From contig DASRUN010000033.1 in assembly GCA_035655435.1 (NCBI GenBank), forward strand, positions 1-11,039: DNA of 11,039 bases, read 5' to 3'. A model generated the notes under the pieces. The model was given only the letters and a program-made list of their open reading frames with translations, did no database searches and was not told the origin of the DNA. Each line of letters begins with the position of its first letter. Positions within the stretch are counted from its first letter, which is position 1. The position numbers and the translations under genes are program-made. This DNA comes from UBA493 sp035655435 (GTDB lineage: Archaea; Iainarchaeota; Iainarchaeia; Iainarchaeales; Iainarchaeaceae). Of this stretch, positions 1 through 6,486 are shown piece by piece.

Positions 1-2
1 CC

Positions 3-104
3 AGCGAAGCAATGTACAAGTACGTTACAGAAGCCCAACAAAAACATTGGACAAAAAAAGAAGCGCCATCAAATCCACAGACAACCCTGCTACAGTTCAG
101 CTGA
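3..104 (+). CDS. 3' end of an unidentified upstream gene (partial)
   Basis: The third frame is open from the window edge and reads 33 residues to a TGA at 102-104, beginning SEAMYKYVTEAQQKHW and ending QTTLLQFS. The mix of E, K, Q, Y and hydrophobic residues is protein-like. The competing frame over the same bases, which is the one joined to the long downstream ORF, is rich in R, S and T, as a shadow frame usually is. I therefore read this as the tail of a separate gene whose start lies outside the window. I do not recognise the family. A hairpin begins 9 bases after the stop, which suits a gene end. The fragment is short and the call rests on composition alone. Confidence 0.4.
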   Translation, partial: SEAMYKYVTEAQQKHWTKKEAPSNPQTTLLQFS

Positions 105-3094
105 AAAGGACTCGGTGGGCTTTAGCCCACCGTAGTTCAAGGTGTGCAGAGAAAATTTCAATAGAAGACCGCCTTGCATGCCTTGAACTAACCTCCTACG
201 CATTTACAGAGGTTCCCGAATGCACTTCACAGGATACTTGCTTCAGCGAGGTTCAAAATGCATTCCCGTTCAATGAATCGGTTTTTTCTTCAAAGGTTCA
301 AAGCGAAATTTTCGATTCAAAAAACCATCTTGCAAGAGCATGGCTTTTCCTCAACAAAGCTCGCAACAACCTAAAAATAATCAACAACCAATGCTATCTC
401 GCAAAGGACTTTTCGCAAATTCCAAAAGAAGTCAACGAACTCAACTCAAACCTTGTAACCATTGGAAAGGAAGTTGATGAATTCAACAAAAGCGCGGTAA
501 AGGCAATTCACTTTGAAACAACCTCTTTGGAAAACGAAGACGTGAACCTAATCAAGGAAGATCCGTTGTTCGATGACTATATTCTTCTAAACCAAAATAT
601 TACGGATTTTTCCCAAAAAAATTTGTTCAACAATACTTATGCATCACGCTTTCTTTTTGAAGCGGAAAAATTCAATACAATTGCACAAGCACTTGATCTC
701 CAAGACACTGTTCGTGAAACAACATTGTTCACATTGATTTCCGCAAATGAAAAAACAATTGCGGAAGAAGCACAAAAGCACGATTTTCCAATTTCTTTCA
801 TAGAGCCGTTTTTCACAAAAACCGCGAATTTCCTCAAAAACCTTTTCTCGCTAACCGATTCGGTTTCCTCATTAAAATTACTTCCCTCATTCGAATTCTT
901 CTCCGCGGTAAACGGTCTTATTTCAGCAAAAAATTCATCGGCTTCCGCATTTTACGAAATTTTTCAAAACGATTCGTTGCACAGAAAAACCCTCGCGGAA
1001 AAAAACATTCTAGAAAAACAAAAAATCTCAGAACTCCTGAATTCTGCGGAAGAGAAGCTTTCGAATTTCACAACAAACTACGATAAAGACTTTTTTCCGG
1101 AATTATTTTCAGAAAATGAATACTTTACAATTGAAACAACCGCATTTCCGGTTTCAGATTTTGATGATTTCCAAACCGCAATAAAAAACAAAAAAGAATC
1201 AATTGAATCATTGCTCCGTGAACTCGAAGAAGCTGAATTCCTTGGAAAAGTCTCTTCCGGTGAAAAAACCCAAAGGTTAAAACAAATTACCGATTCCGCG
1301 GAAAATCTTTTGGAAGAAATTTCCTTTGCCGAAAACCTCATTTCAAATGCAAATGAAACATGCGATGCAAAACTTTCCGCAATCAAAACAAGCATTTCCG
1401 AAGAAAAATTCAAATCCGAAAACTCAATTATTGTTTCCCTCAAAGCAAGAATAAACTCCGAAATAAACTCTTTCGAGGATACAAAAGAAACGCGCTTTTG
1501 TTCAAATGCAATAAATGATTATTCCTCGCTGACCAAATTGGTAGAACAAAATTTTTCCGAAGAAGAATATTTTTCAGTGATAGAAAATTGTATTGCCGAA
1601 ACTGAAAAACTCGTGGAATTTTCCGGAAAAAACAGTTTCGAACTTCAGCTCTCTTCCCTGAAAAACCTGCCAAAACCATACTCAAATCCTGATTTGGCGC
1701 TTAATTCCTGTCTCGAACTCAAACAAAATTTCGAAAACGATTTACTTTCAGATTCTTTGATAAAAGAAACCGAAACAATTTTTGCGGAATTGAATGAAAA
1801 TTCCTTGATTATGCGCAGCCTTCTTGGAAATTTTTCACTTCCAAAATCTGAAAAAAAGACACAGGATTTTCTGAGCGAATTCACAAAAATCTCTGAAAAC
1901 TTTGAAGGAAAAAAATTCAAAATCTCTTCTCTTGCAACAAAAGATTCTGTTCATTCAAAAACCCTTGAACTGAAAGCAGAAGCAGTTAAATTGCTGAAAG
2001 AACTTGCTTCTGAGGCAGTAGAAGCGCAGTATGAAATCGAAAGTACTGATGCGGGGTTGTCAAGAATCTTTTTCCGAAACCCGGGTTCGGAGGTTCCGTA
2101 TGAGTTTGAGGCTACGCTAAATTTTGATTCCAAAAATTTAAAAAAAGTTTTTTCCACGGAAAACATTGATTTCAGAACTGTCGGAAATAAAACCATGCTA
2201 AAATTTTCCTCACTCCTTTCAGGATTGAATTCAATAATATTCGATGCGAATTCCACTCAAACCCTTGATGAAAATACCAATGTTCCAGCACAAACTGCTT
2301 CACAGAAAAGCTTGATAGAGGAAAAGGAAAAACTTCTTGGAGAAGCAAAAAAACTGAGCGGAAACAAAGCGGAAGCGGATTTTTTAGGGGAAAAAATAGA
2401 TTTTTTTGCACAGCAAGGCAAATTCGAAAAGGCTTCGGAAGAACTCGCAAAACTTGATGATTATGTGAAAAACCTTAAAACAAACGAGCAAAAAGAAAAA
2501 GAAAACAAAAGTGTTTCAGATTCAACGGAAAAAGTTTTGCAATTAAAAGAATCCGTTTCCAAAAAAATCCTGGAACTCAAAAAGAACTTTGATTCTTTAA
2601 GCGAAGACCAGCTTGAAGAAATATATGCTTTCTCTCCAATAACACTTGAGCGCATACAAGAAATAGATTCCCTTTTGAAAAAAACTCCCCTTGCTGATAC
2701 CGAATCGCTTGAATTGTACATGCAGGATTTGCAGGCTGCGGAAGAAGAAACAACAAATGCCATTGAAAAACTCAAAGAAAATTCCCTTTCCTCGTACAAT
2801 GTAGCTGTTTCAAAAAGAAATTCATCAGAAACAAATCCTGAAACAGATTCTTTTTTGTTAAAATCCAAGAATGCACTCGAACAAAAATCCTATTTAGAAT
2901 CAATTCTGAATTCAAAAAAGGCATCGGAATCAATAACCGGGAATGTGGTTCTTTCGCAAAATTTCGAAATTCCTGTTGCAATTTATCCGCTTCTTTTAGT
3001 TATACTCGGAATCGCTTTTTACGTTTACAAAAAAGCAGAGGAAGAAAAAAAACCAAAACCGGTTTTGAAAATAAAAAAAGCTGAAGAAAATTGA
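47..3094 (+). CDS. Giant coiled-coil surface protein with C-terminal membrane anchor; 5' end damaged or incomplete
   Basis: Function is unknown. Most of the roughly 1000 residues are long helices rich in E, K, L and N with coiled-coil character. A beta-rich stretch lies at about residues 660-742, counting from the TTG at 47. A hydrophobic segment at about 975-993 is followed by VYKK and a charged tail (KKPKPVLKIKK), which is the topology of a protein held on the outside of the cell by a C-terminal helix. Cysteines at 33, 45, 59 and 65 suit an extracytoplasmic N-terminal domain. The start is the problem. The only nearby start codon in frame is TTG 47, inside the tail of another ORF, and the first in-frame ATG is at 1811 (residue 589). 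Protein-like sequence begins only at about AEKISIEDRL (residue 34, base 146). No hydrophobic signal peptide exists in any of the three frames before that point. The true N-terminus is therefore lost, altered, or outside this assembly. Confidence 0.75.
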   Translation: MDKKRSAIKSTDNPATVQLKRTRWALAHRSSRCAEKISIEDRLACLELTSYAFTEVPECTSQDTCFSEVQNAFPFNESVFSSKVQSEIFDSKNHLARAWLFLNKARNNLKIINNQCYLAKDFSQIPKEVNELNSNLVTIGKEVDEFNKSAVKAIHFETTSLENEDVNLIKEDPLFDDYILLNQNITDFSQKNLFNNTYASRFLFEAEKFNTIAQALDLQDTVRETTLFTLISANEKTIAEEAQKHDFPISFIEPFFTKTANFLKNLFSLTDSVSSLKLLPSFEFFSAVNGLISAKNSSASAFYEIFQNDSLHRKTLAEKNILEKQKISELLNSAEEKLSNFTTNYDKDFFPELFSENEYFTIETTAFPVSDFDDFQTAIKNKKESIESLLRELEEAEFLGKVSSGEKTQRLKQITDSAENLLEEISFAENLISNANETCDAKLSAIKTSISEEKFKSENSIIVSLKARINSEINSFEDTKETRFCSNAINDYSSLTKLVEQNFSEEEYFSVIENCIAETEKLVEFSGKNSFELQLSSLKNLPKPYSNPDLALNSCLELKQNFENDLLSDSLIKETETIFAELNENSLIMRSLLGNFSLPKSEKKTQDFLSEFTKISENFEGKKFKISSLATKDSVHSKTLELKAEAVKLLKELASEAVEAQYEIESTDAGLSRIFFRNPGSEVPYEFEATLNFDSKNLKKVFSTENIDFRTVGNKTMLKFSSLLSGLNSIIFDANSTQTLDENTNVPAQTASQKSLIEEKEKLLGEAKKLSGNKAEADFLGEKIDFFAQQGKFEKASEELAKLDDYVKNLKTNEQKEKENKSVSDSTEKVLQLKESVSKKILELKKNFDSLSEDQLEEIYAFSPITLERIQEIDSLLKKTPLADTESLELYMQDLQAAEEETTNAIEKLKENSLSSYNVAVSKRNSSETNPETDSFLLKSKNALEQKSYLESILNSKKASESITGNVVLSQNFEIPVAIYPLLLVILGIAFYVYKKAEEEKKPKPVLKIKKAEEN
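113..132. terminator. Strong perfect hairpin after the partial upstream gene
   Basis: CGGTGGGCT (113-121) pairs perfectly with AGCCCACCG (124-132), giving an 8-9 bp GC-rich stem with a 2-4 base loop. It is the most GC-rich spot in the first few hundred bases. It lies 9 bases after the TGA of the partial gene, so it may mark the transcript end. No T-tract follows it, however, and archaeal termination usually depends on T-tracts. It also sits where the coherent protein sequence of the next gene begins, so it could instead be a recombination or assembly scar. Confidence 0.45.
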
Positions 3095-3119
3095 CTTTTT
3101 GTATTTGCTGTGAGTGTTT

Positions 3120-3371
3120 ATGACTAAAAATACAGAGAAAGGATTTAAACTGCAGGAACTAAAGCAGGGCAATTCTAAACAGAGCAACGAAACATTAATA
3201 GTTGAAAAGGAACTTATTCAAAGTGGTGTTATGTCCAAATATATAACTGCTTATGATCCTGTAATAGGGAAAAGAGTTCCGCGTGTCGTTGTTAAAGGTT
3301 ATGCCGTTTCCATGATACTCGGCATAAATTCAAGTATAAACCTTAAAGGCGATTTTAATGGGCGGAATTAA
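3120..3371 (+). CDS. Small hypothetical protein (83 aa)
   Basis: I do not recognise a family. The protein has a hydrophilic, K/Q/N/E-rich first half (residues 1-40), then a more hydrophobic stretch (YITAYDPVIGKRVPRVVVKG and onward) that could form a small beta structure. It has no membrane segment and no cysteine. I chose ATG 3120 over the in-frame GTG at 3114. GTGA at 3110-3113 matches the part of the archaeal ribosome-binding consensus that reads GGTGA and is 6 bases before the ATG, and it would run into the GTG start. The gene begins 25 bases after the long coiled-coil gene on the same strand, so the two may be cotranscribed. It converges on the next gene with a 26-base gap. Confidence 0.5.
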   Translation: MTKNTEKGFKLQELKQGNSKQSNETLIVEKELIQSGVMSKYITAYDPVIGKRVPRVVVKGYAVSMILGINSSINLKGDFNGRN

Positions 3372-3397
3372 ATCCAAATAAAACTATTTATAATTTA

Positions 3398-3931
3398 TTA
3401 ACTGCCAAGGTCGTAAGTAGTTTCTCCATAGCCGCTTTTTCTGGTTGGAGAAGTTCTAGTTGTGTTCAAACCAGCGAATTCTTTTAAGTGATCCAGGTCG
3501 CTTCTTGCTTGCTTTATGCCACGATCTAATGTTGCAATCTCTTCTTTAGAATGTGCATTACGTTTGTAGGCGGTCAATTTTTGTTCAAGCTCTGTCAGTG
3601 TCACAATTCTGTTTACAATTATTGCAGTAGTTATTTCATTGGTTTTTCCGGTTCTCAATGCCATTTCTATTTCAGCAATCTGTTCAGCAGATGAAAGAGA
3701 AAAAGGCTTTTCTGTTTTGGCTTCATTTGGTGCATGAGATTTTGCAGCAAGATCTACAATAACATTTTCAAGTATTTCTCTTACTATTGGGTTTACGCTT
3801 CTATCAACTACAAGTTGTGTTGGTTTTCGTACGCGTCTTTTCAGCAAATTTCTAATTGAATCGCGTCCGCTTGCTAATGCTTTTTTAGGGGTGGCAATTA
3901 CAGACCTAACTCTGCTAAATAATTGTCCCAT
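3398..3931 (-). CDS. Orphan protein, basic N-terminus and helical core (177 aa)
   Basis: The family is not recognised. Residues 1-45 are strongly basic (for example NLLKRRVRKPTQ at about 28-39). Residues 81-155 look alpha-helical with coiled-coil spacing (SAEQIAEIEMALR, LTELEQKLTAYKR, LDRGIKQARSDLDHLKEF). The last 20 residues are Ser/Thr/Gly-rich and probably disordered. There is no signal peptide, transmembrane helix or cysteine, so it should be cytosolic. The basic N-terminus could bind nucleic acid or membrane phospholipid, but nothing shows this directly. The ATG at 3931 is supported by a TATA-like box centred 25 bases upstream, which implies a leaderless transcript. Confidence 0.6.
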   Translation of the reverse strand: MGQLFSRVRSVIATPKKALASGRDSIRNLLKRRVRKPTQLVVDRSVNPIVREILENVIVDLAAKSHAPNEAKTEKPFSLSSAEQIAEIEMALRTGKTNEITTAIIVNRIVTLTELEQKLTAYKRNAHSKEEIATLDRGIKQARSDLDHLKEFAGLNTTRTSPTRKSGYGETTYDLGS

Positions 3932-3950
3932 AACAATAACCAGGATTTGC

Positions 3951-3961
3951 AGTTATTAAAG
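3951..3961 (-). promoter_or_regulatory. TATA-like box for the 177-aa orphan gene
   Basis: On the minus strand this reads CTTTAATAACT, centred about 25 bases before the ATG at 3931. That is the normal distance from an archaeal TATA box to the transcription start, so transcription should begin at or next to the start codon. No ribosome-binding site is visible, as expected for a leaderless mRNA. Confidence 0.45.
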
Positions 3962-3997
3962 CTTTTGCTGATTGCGAACGTCAATCCTTAGAAATTG

Positions 3998-4123
3998 ATG
4001 CGTAATGGAACAAACTTTTTGCTTGCCAGTAGAGGCTTAGTAGATACTTTATCAAGTATACAGGCAAAACAAGTTGAAAAAATTACTCTAGATATTAAAA
4101 AGGCCAGCTCAGATACTGTGTGA
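3998..4123 (+). CDS. Possible 41-aa small ORF
   Basis: ATG 3998 to TGA 4121 encodes 41 residues, including NFLLASRGLVDTLSSIQ and KQVEKITLDIKKASSDTV. The composition is like a real helical peptide (alternating hydrophobic and K/E/D residues) and less like random AT-rich sequence, which would be rich in N, I, F and stops. No clear promoter or ribosome site was found: the nearest TATA-like sequence on this strand (around 3951-3961) is about 42 bases away. It occupies most of the 236-base gap 3932-4167. It could equally be the remnant of a larger decayed gene. Confidence 0.25.
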   Translation: MRNGTNFLLASRGLVDTLSSIQAKQVEKITLDIKKASSDTV

Positions 4124-4167
4124 AATAAACTGTGAAAAAAATGCGAACTTGCTTTATTGTATCTGTC

Positions 4168-5397
4168 TTATTTCTTAAAATAAAAGTACGAAAACACTGC
4201 AATTGCAATTAATACAAAGGCCAATCCGAACAATAGTTCGTTGCTCAAAAGCGAGGGCGCTTCAAGGGAAACAGTTCCTTCCGAACACTCCAATGTTTTT
4301 TGGTTGTATGAAACCGAACAACCCAAAGTATATTCTCCTTCAATTAATCCTTTTGCCGAGAATTCAACTTTTTCCGTTTTTCCGGGCTCAACAACTCCAA
4401 TGGTTTTTGATTCTCCCCCAATAACTTCCAAACCTGTATCGAGCTTTACAACAACATTTGAAACAGGAACATTCCCAATATTTTTCACATTCAAAACTAT
4501 AGGAATAACATCTCCGGCAAAAGGAGAATCATTGTCCAAAAAAATCTGCGCGGAAAGAATGTGCGCGTGCTCAAATGCTTCTACTTCCGGTCTGTTGGTT
4601 TCAATTTTGGACGTTTCCCCGAAAATATTTTCAAATGTCATTATTGCCGGAAGCAAACTAAACGGAACAGCCCTATTAGCCGAGGCAGTGTAAACAATTT
4701 TGTATTCTCCGGGTTTGATGCATTCTCCTAAATCATCTCTTCTCTCGCATTTTGGGACAACCCCATTGTTTGTTGTTTTCCCGGAAAGAATTGTTATCTC
4801 AGGAGTATTTTCTTCTAATTCTCCTCTCCTGTATGTAAGTTCAACTTGTGCATCTTCGCTTCCATAATTTCTTGCGATTGCTTCCATTCTGAAAGGCTCT
4901 CCTACTATGAGAGAATGTTTTTCAAGTTCAAGGACAAAACCATTTTCTTTTGGGAAATAAGGTGTTGTGTAAATTCCTAAAGTTGAATCGGCTACAATTC
5001 TAACTTGGTTTGCCGTAAATGCGGTTTGCCCGCAGACTTTGATATTGTTTTGCGATTTCAATTTTTCTTTCGGAAGCCAAATCCTGGTTTTTCCGGTTTG
5101 CTTTTCTATTCCCGGTTTAAGTTCCGCAATAGCATTTCCATCATTCAAAAAAACAGTTATTTTTGCGTCCTTTCCGGGCTTTGGCAAAAATTCGAAATCA
5201 AGAGAAAAAATCGGGAACACAGTTGCATTGATATCTGAATTGAAAACAAAATCGTACTGTTTACAATCATAAGAATCAAAACCTTCTATGTAGAAGTCCT
5301 GATATCCTTGGCTCTTAAAACTGAACTCCTCCACTGTTCCCGCAACCGTTATGTAGCTAAGAAGAATGATAGATGCAAATAGTAAACTGTGTTTCAT
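4168..5397 (-). CDS. Secreted, membrane-anchored protein with CARDB-like Ig domains (409 aa)
   Basis: This is probably an envelope protein. Residues 1-19 are a signal peptide (MKHS, then a hydrophobic run, ending VAG). Residues 388-407 are a hydrophobic helix followed by KK, so the body is outside the cell and anchored at its C-terminus. At least two beta-sandwich modules are visible. One at about 155-265 begins LELEKHSLIVGEPF. One at about 277-381 has the CARDB/NEW3 signature of archaeal surface proteins (VLNVKNIGNVPVSNVVVKL, then VVEPGKTEKVEF, then EGEYTLGCSVSY). The N-terminal domain has C45 and C122, which could form a disulfide. The ATG overlaps the stop of the upstream kinase (ATGA), and a GGGG stretch 6-7 bases before it can act as ribosome site, so it should be translated from the same message as the kinase. 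The ligand and partner are unknown. Confidence 0.75.
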   Translation of the reverse strand: MKHSLLFASIILLSYITVAGTVEEFSFKSQGYQDFYIEGFDSYDCKQYDFVFNSDINATVFPIFSLDFEFLPKPGKDAKITVFLNDGNAIAELKPGIEKQTGKTRIWLPKEKLKSQNNIKVCGQTAFTANQVRIVADSTLGIYTTPYFPKENGFVLELEKHSLIVGEPFRMEAIARNYGSEDAQVELTYRRGELEENTPEITILSGKTTNNGVVPKCERRDDLGECIKPGEYKIVYTASANRAVPFSLLPAIMTFENIFGETSKIETNRPEVEAFEHAHILSAQIFLDNDSPFAGDVIPIVLNVKNIGNVPVSNVVVKLDTGLEVIGGESKTIGVVEPGKTEKVEFSAKGLIEGEYTLGCSVSYNQKTLECSEGTVSLEAPSLLSNELLFGLAFVLIAIAVFSYFYFKK

Positions 5398-5885
5398 GTG
5401 AATCCCCTTTTTTTTATTTCGTTAATTATTATGTTGGTGGTTTCTTTTATACTTTTCCTGCTCTCGATTTCCACTATTTTTGCCTTAGGATAATTTCTAA
5501 GCACATGTTTTTTACAATATTCTATTCCTTCGCAGAACACATTGTCCTGTATTTTTTCCGCTTTGTAACCTTTAGCTTCAAGCCTTGCCTCCAATAGCTC
5601 CGGGTTGCACTTTAAAAGTATGAGCAAATCAAACCCGGCCTTGATTTCACAGATAAGGTGGCCCTCTATAATGATGTTTTTTTCTTTTTTCAAAAGCTTT
5701 GCGAGGCGTTCCTCAAGCTTTTCAAGCGGAACAACAAGTTCATTTTCCTCGGTATCAAATTCTCCTATTCCTTCTTTGAGAGAGAATTCCTTTTCATTCA
5801 AAACTTTGTACTTAAAAAATTCCCCAAGTGCTTTCGCAACTGCGGTTTTCCCGACTCCCGGAGTTCCTGTAATGCCTAGTTTCAT
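5394..5885 (-). CDS. AK6/Fap7-type adenylate kinase (NTPase of ribosome assembly)
   Basis: This is a small P-loop kinase of the AK6 (yeast Fap7, human hCINAP) family. Members have adenylate kinase/ATPase activity, and eukaryotic and archaeal members act in small-subunit ribosome assembly through ribosomal protein uS11. Visible features are Walker A GTPGVGKT (7-14), the acidic NMP-binding stretch GEFDTEENELVV (41-52) where the family has its EYDEE-like segment, IIIEGH (71-76) at the second strand, and the family's short lid RLEAKGY (101-107) followed by KIQDNVFCE (111-119). The length of 163 aa is normal (about 160-180). The ATG at 5885 has a TATA-like box 27 bases upstream. The stop overlaps the start of the Ig-domain surface protein by 4 bases, an unexpected partner. 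Family assignment is firm. The ribosome role is taken from homologues. Confidence 0.88.
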   Translation of the reverse strand: MKLGITGTPGVGKTAVAKALGEFFKYKVLNEKEFSLKEGIGEFDTEENELVVPLEKLEERLAKLLKKEKNIIIEGHLICEIKAGFDLLILLKCNPELLEARLEAKGYKAEKIQDNVFCEGIEYCKKHVLRNYPKAKIVEIESRKSIKETTNIIINEIKKRGFT

Positions 5886-5907
5886 TAGTAAAATTCAATA
5901 AGAAAGT

Positions 5908-5916
5908 GATTAAAAG
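5908..5916 (-). promoter_or_regulatory. TATA-like box for the AK6 kinase operon
   Basis: On the minus strand this reads CTTTTAATC, centred 27 bases before the ATG at 5885, which predicts a leaderless or nearly leaderless transcript. The bases upstream on that strand are a C/T-rich run (complement of the GGGGAGAGAAGGAGTGG stretch from 5916), not the purine-rich BRE usually expected, so the box is only moderately convincing. Confidence 0.45.
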
Positions 5917-5966
5917 GGGAGAGAAGGAGTGGAAGAGGGGTGAACAAAACCAGTGTCACAAAGTTT

Positions 5967-6095
5967 CTAAAACCGCTTTTTGAGGGCGATTTCTTCATCT
6001 TTGAGCCTCTCTCCGCCTTGTTCTAAACACAGAATCAACCAGTCTACATTAGGTGTAAAATCTATAGTGAGCCTAGTCCCAATGTAACCATCCAT
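5967..6095 (-). CDS. Candidate small protein (42 aa)
   Basis: ATG 6095 to TAG 5967 encodes 42 residues: MDGYIGTRLTIDFTPNVD, then WLILCLEQGGERLKDEEIALKKRF. The second half looks like an amphipathic helix ending in basic residues, and the whole has a natural composition in a region where chance ORFs would be N/F/I-rich. An in-frame TGA lies 3 codons before the ATG, so this is the first possible start. A TATA-like box (TTTTTATA, 6139-6146 on the minus strand) would start transcription near 6116. A 5-bp stem hairpin (CTGTT 6105-6109, AACAG 6114-6118) sits at that point and could be an operator. No ribosome site is visible. The family is unknown. This is a likely real but unproven gene. Confidence 0.4.
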   Translation of the reverse strand: MDGYIGTRLTIDFTPNVDWLILCLEQGGERLKDEEIALKKRF

Positions 6096-6138
6096 GTTTT
6101 TTCACTGTTTTAGAACAGAAGAACAATAACTTAACTAG

Positions 6139-6146
6139 TATAAAAA
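6139..6146 (-). promoter_or_regulatory. TATA-like box upstream of the 42-aa ORF
   Basis: On the minus strand this reads GGTTTTTATAC across 6138-6148. Its centre is about 47 bases before the ATG at 6095, which predicts a leader of about 20 bases. The short inverted repeat CTGTT/AACAG at 6105-6118 overlaps the expected transcription start. Confidence 0.35.
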
Positions 6147-6165
6147 CCTTTCTAAAAAAGAAGCT

Positions 6166-6303
6166 TTATTCTGCCTCCGTTTCAAAATCCAAGTAATTGT
6201 GTTCAGTTATTTCGGAAAAAAAGGCTAAATTGAGCTTTTTTCTTATGTATAGGAGCTTTTTTTTGAGACATTTGAATCGGGAAAAAAAATCACAAAAAAT
6301 CAC
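6166..6303 (-). CDS. Possible 45-codon ORF with GTG start
   Basis: GTG 6303 to TAA 6166 is open for 45 codons, and the frame stays open upstream to a TGA at about 6338. The C-terminal half (KKLNLAFFSEITEHNYLDFE, then TEAE) is very protein-like, with a clean acidic end. The N-terminal half, made from A/T runs (KCLKKKLLYIRKK), is less convincing. No promoter or ribosome site was identified. It runs opposite to a 77-codon TTG-started frame on the plus strand over much of the same bases, and at most one of them is real. It may be the 3' end of a decayed gene. Confidence 0.22.
   Translation of the reverse strand: MIFCDFFSRFKCLKKKLLYIRKKLNLAFFSEITEHNYLDFETEAE
6284..6303. repeat. Perfect tandem duplication of a 10-base unit
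   Basis: AAAAAATCAC occurs twice without a gap (6284-6293 and 6294-6303). The same neighbourhood has two copies of GAGCTTTTTT (6232-6241 and 6253-6262) and two of TTATGTATA (6243-6251 and 6305-6313). This is simple-sequence slippage-type structure in a stretch without a firm gene. There is no CRISPR-like spacing. Confidence 0.6.
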
Positions 6304-6361
6304 GTTATGTATAATGAGGTTCTTGTGGGGAATTCAAAGCGTATGCGGGAATTTAGTTTTC

Positions 6362-6440
6362 GAAAATATTATTGGAAAAAGAAAGAGATTGTTGGATAAA
6401 ATTTATTCTTTTATTGTGGGTGCATTTTGATAATATTTTC
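6362..6440. repeat. 11-base inverted repeat flanking 57 bases
   Basis: GAAAATATTAT (6362-6372) has its exact reverse complement ATAATATTTTC at 6430-6440, with 57 bases between. The arms are pure A/T apart from one G/C each, so chance is quite possible in this AT-rich stretch. It lies about 90 bases before the toxin-antitoxin start codon. No other function is apparent for 6304-6480. Confidence 0.35.
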
Positions 6441-6486
6441 ATAAGCGCACTATAGAAACTTTCCGTTCTTTGGTAAACAGAAATAA

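Noticed and set aside
105..150. Hairpin with following TTCAAGG considered as part of a tRNA gene
   Set aside because: No matching acceptor, D-arm or T-arm stems were found around it, and the loop is too small for an anticodon loop. No tRNA or rRNA gene was recognised anywhere in the window.
1078..1443. Several minus-strand frames opposite the coiled-coil gene (this 121-codon one and others up to 3187)
   Set aside because: They are all S/F/R-rich complements of E/K/N-rich helical coding sequence and lack starts with ribosome sites or promoters.
4241..4693. 150-codon plus-strand frame opposite the Ig-domain surface protein
   Set aside because: The minus-strand gene has a signal peptide, Ig-domain pattern and membrane anchor. 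The plus-strand product is S/T/P-rich shadow sequence.
6232..6313. Repeated short motifs considered as a CRISPR-like array
   Set aside because: The repeats are 9-10 bases, of different sequences and irregular spacing, with no repeat-spacer alternation and no cas genes nearby.
6197..6430. 77-codon plus-strand frame starting with TTG
   Set aside because: It has a TTG start with no ribosome site, a product rich in F, L, I, R and K as expected from AT-rich non-coding DNA, and a course through short repeats. A minus-strand ORF competes over part of it. It is not excluded, but too weak to annotate.
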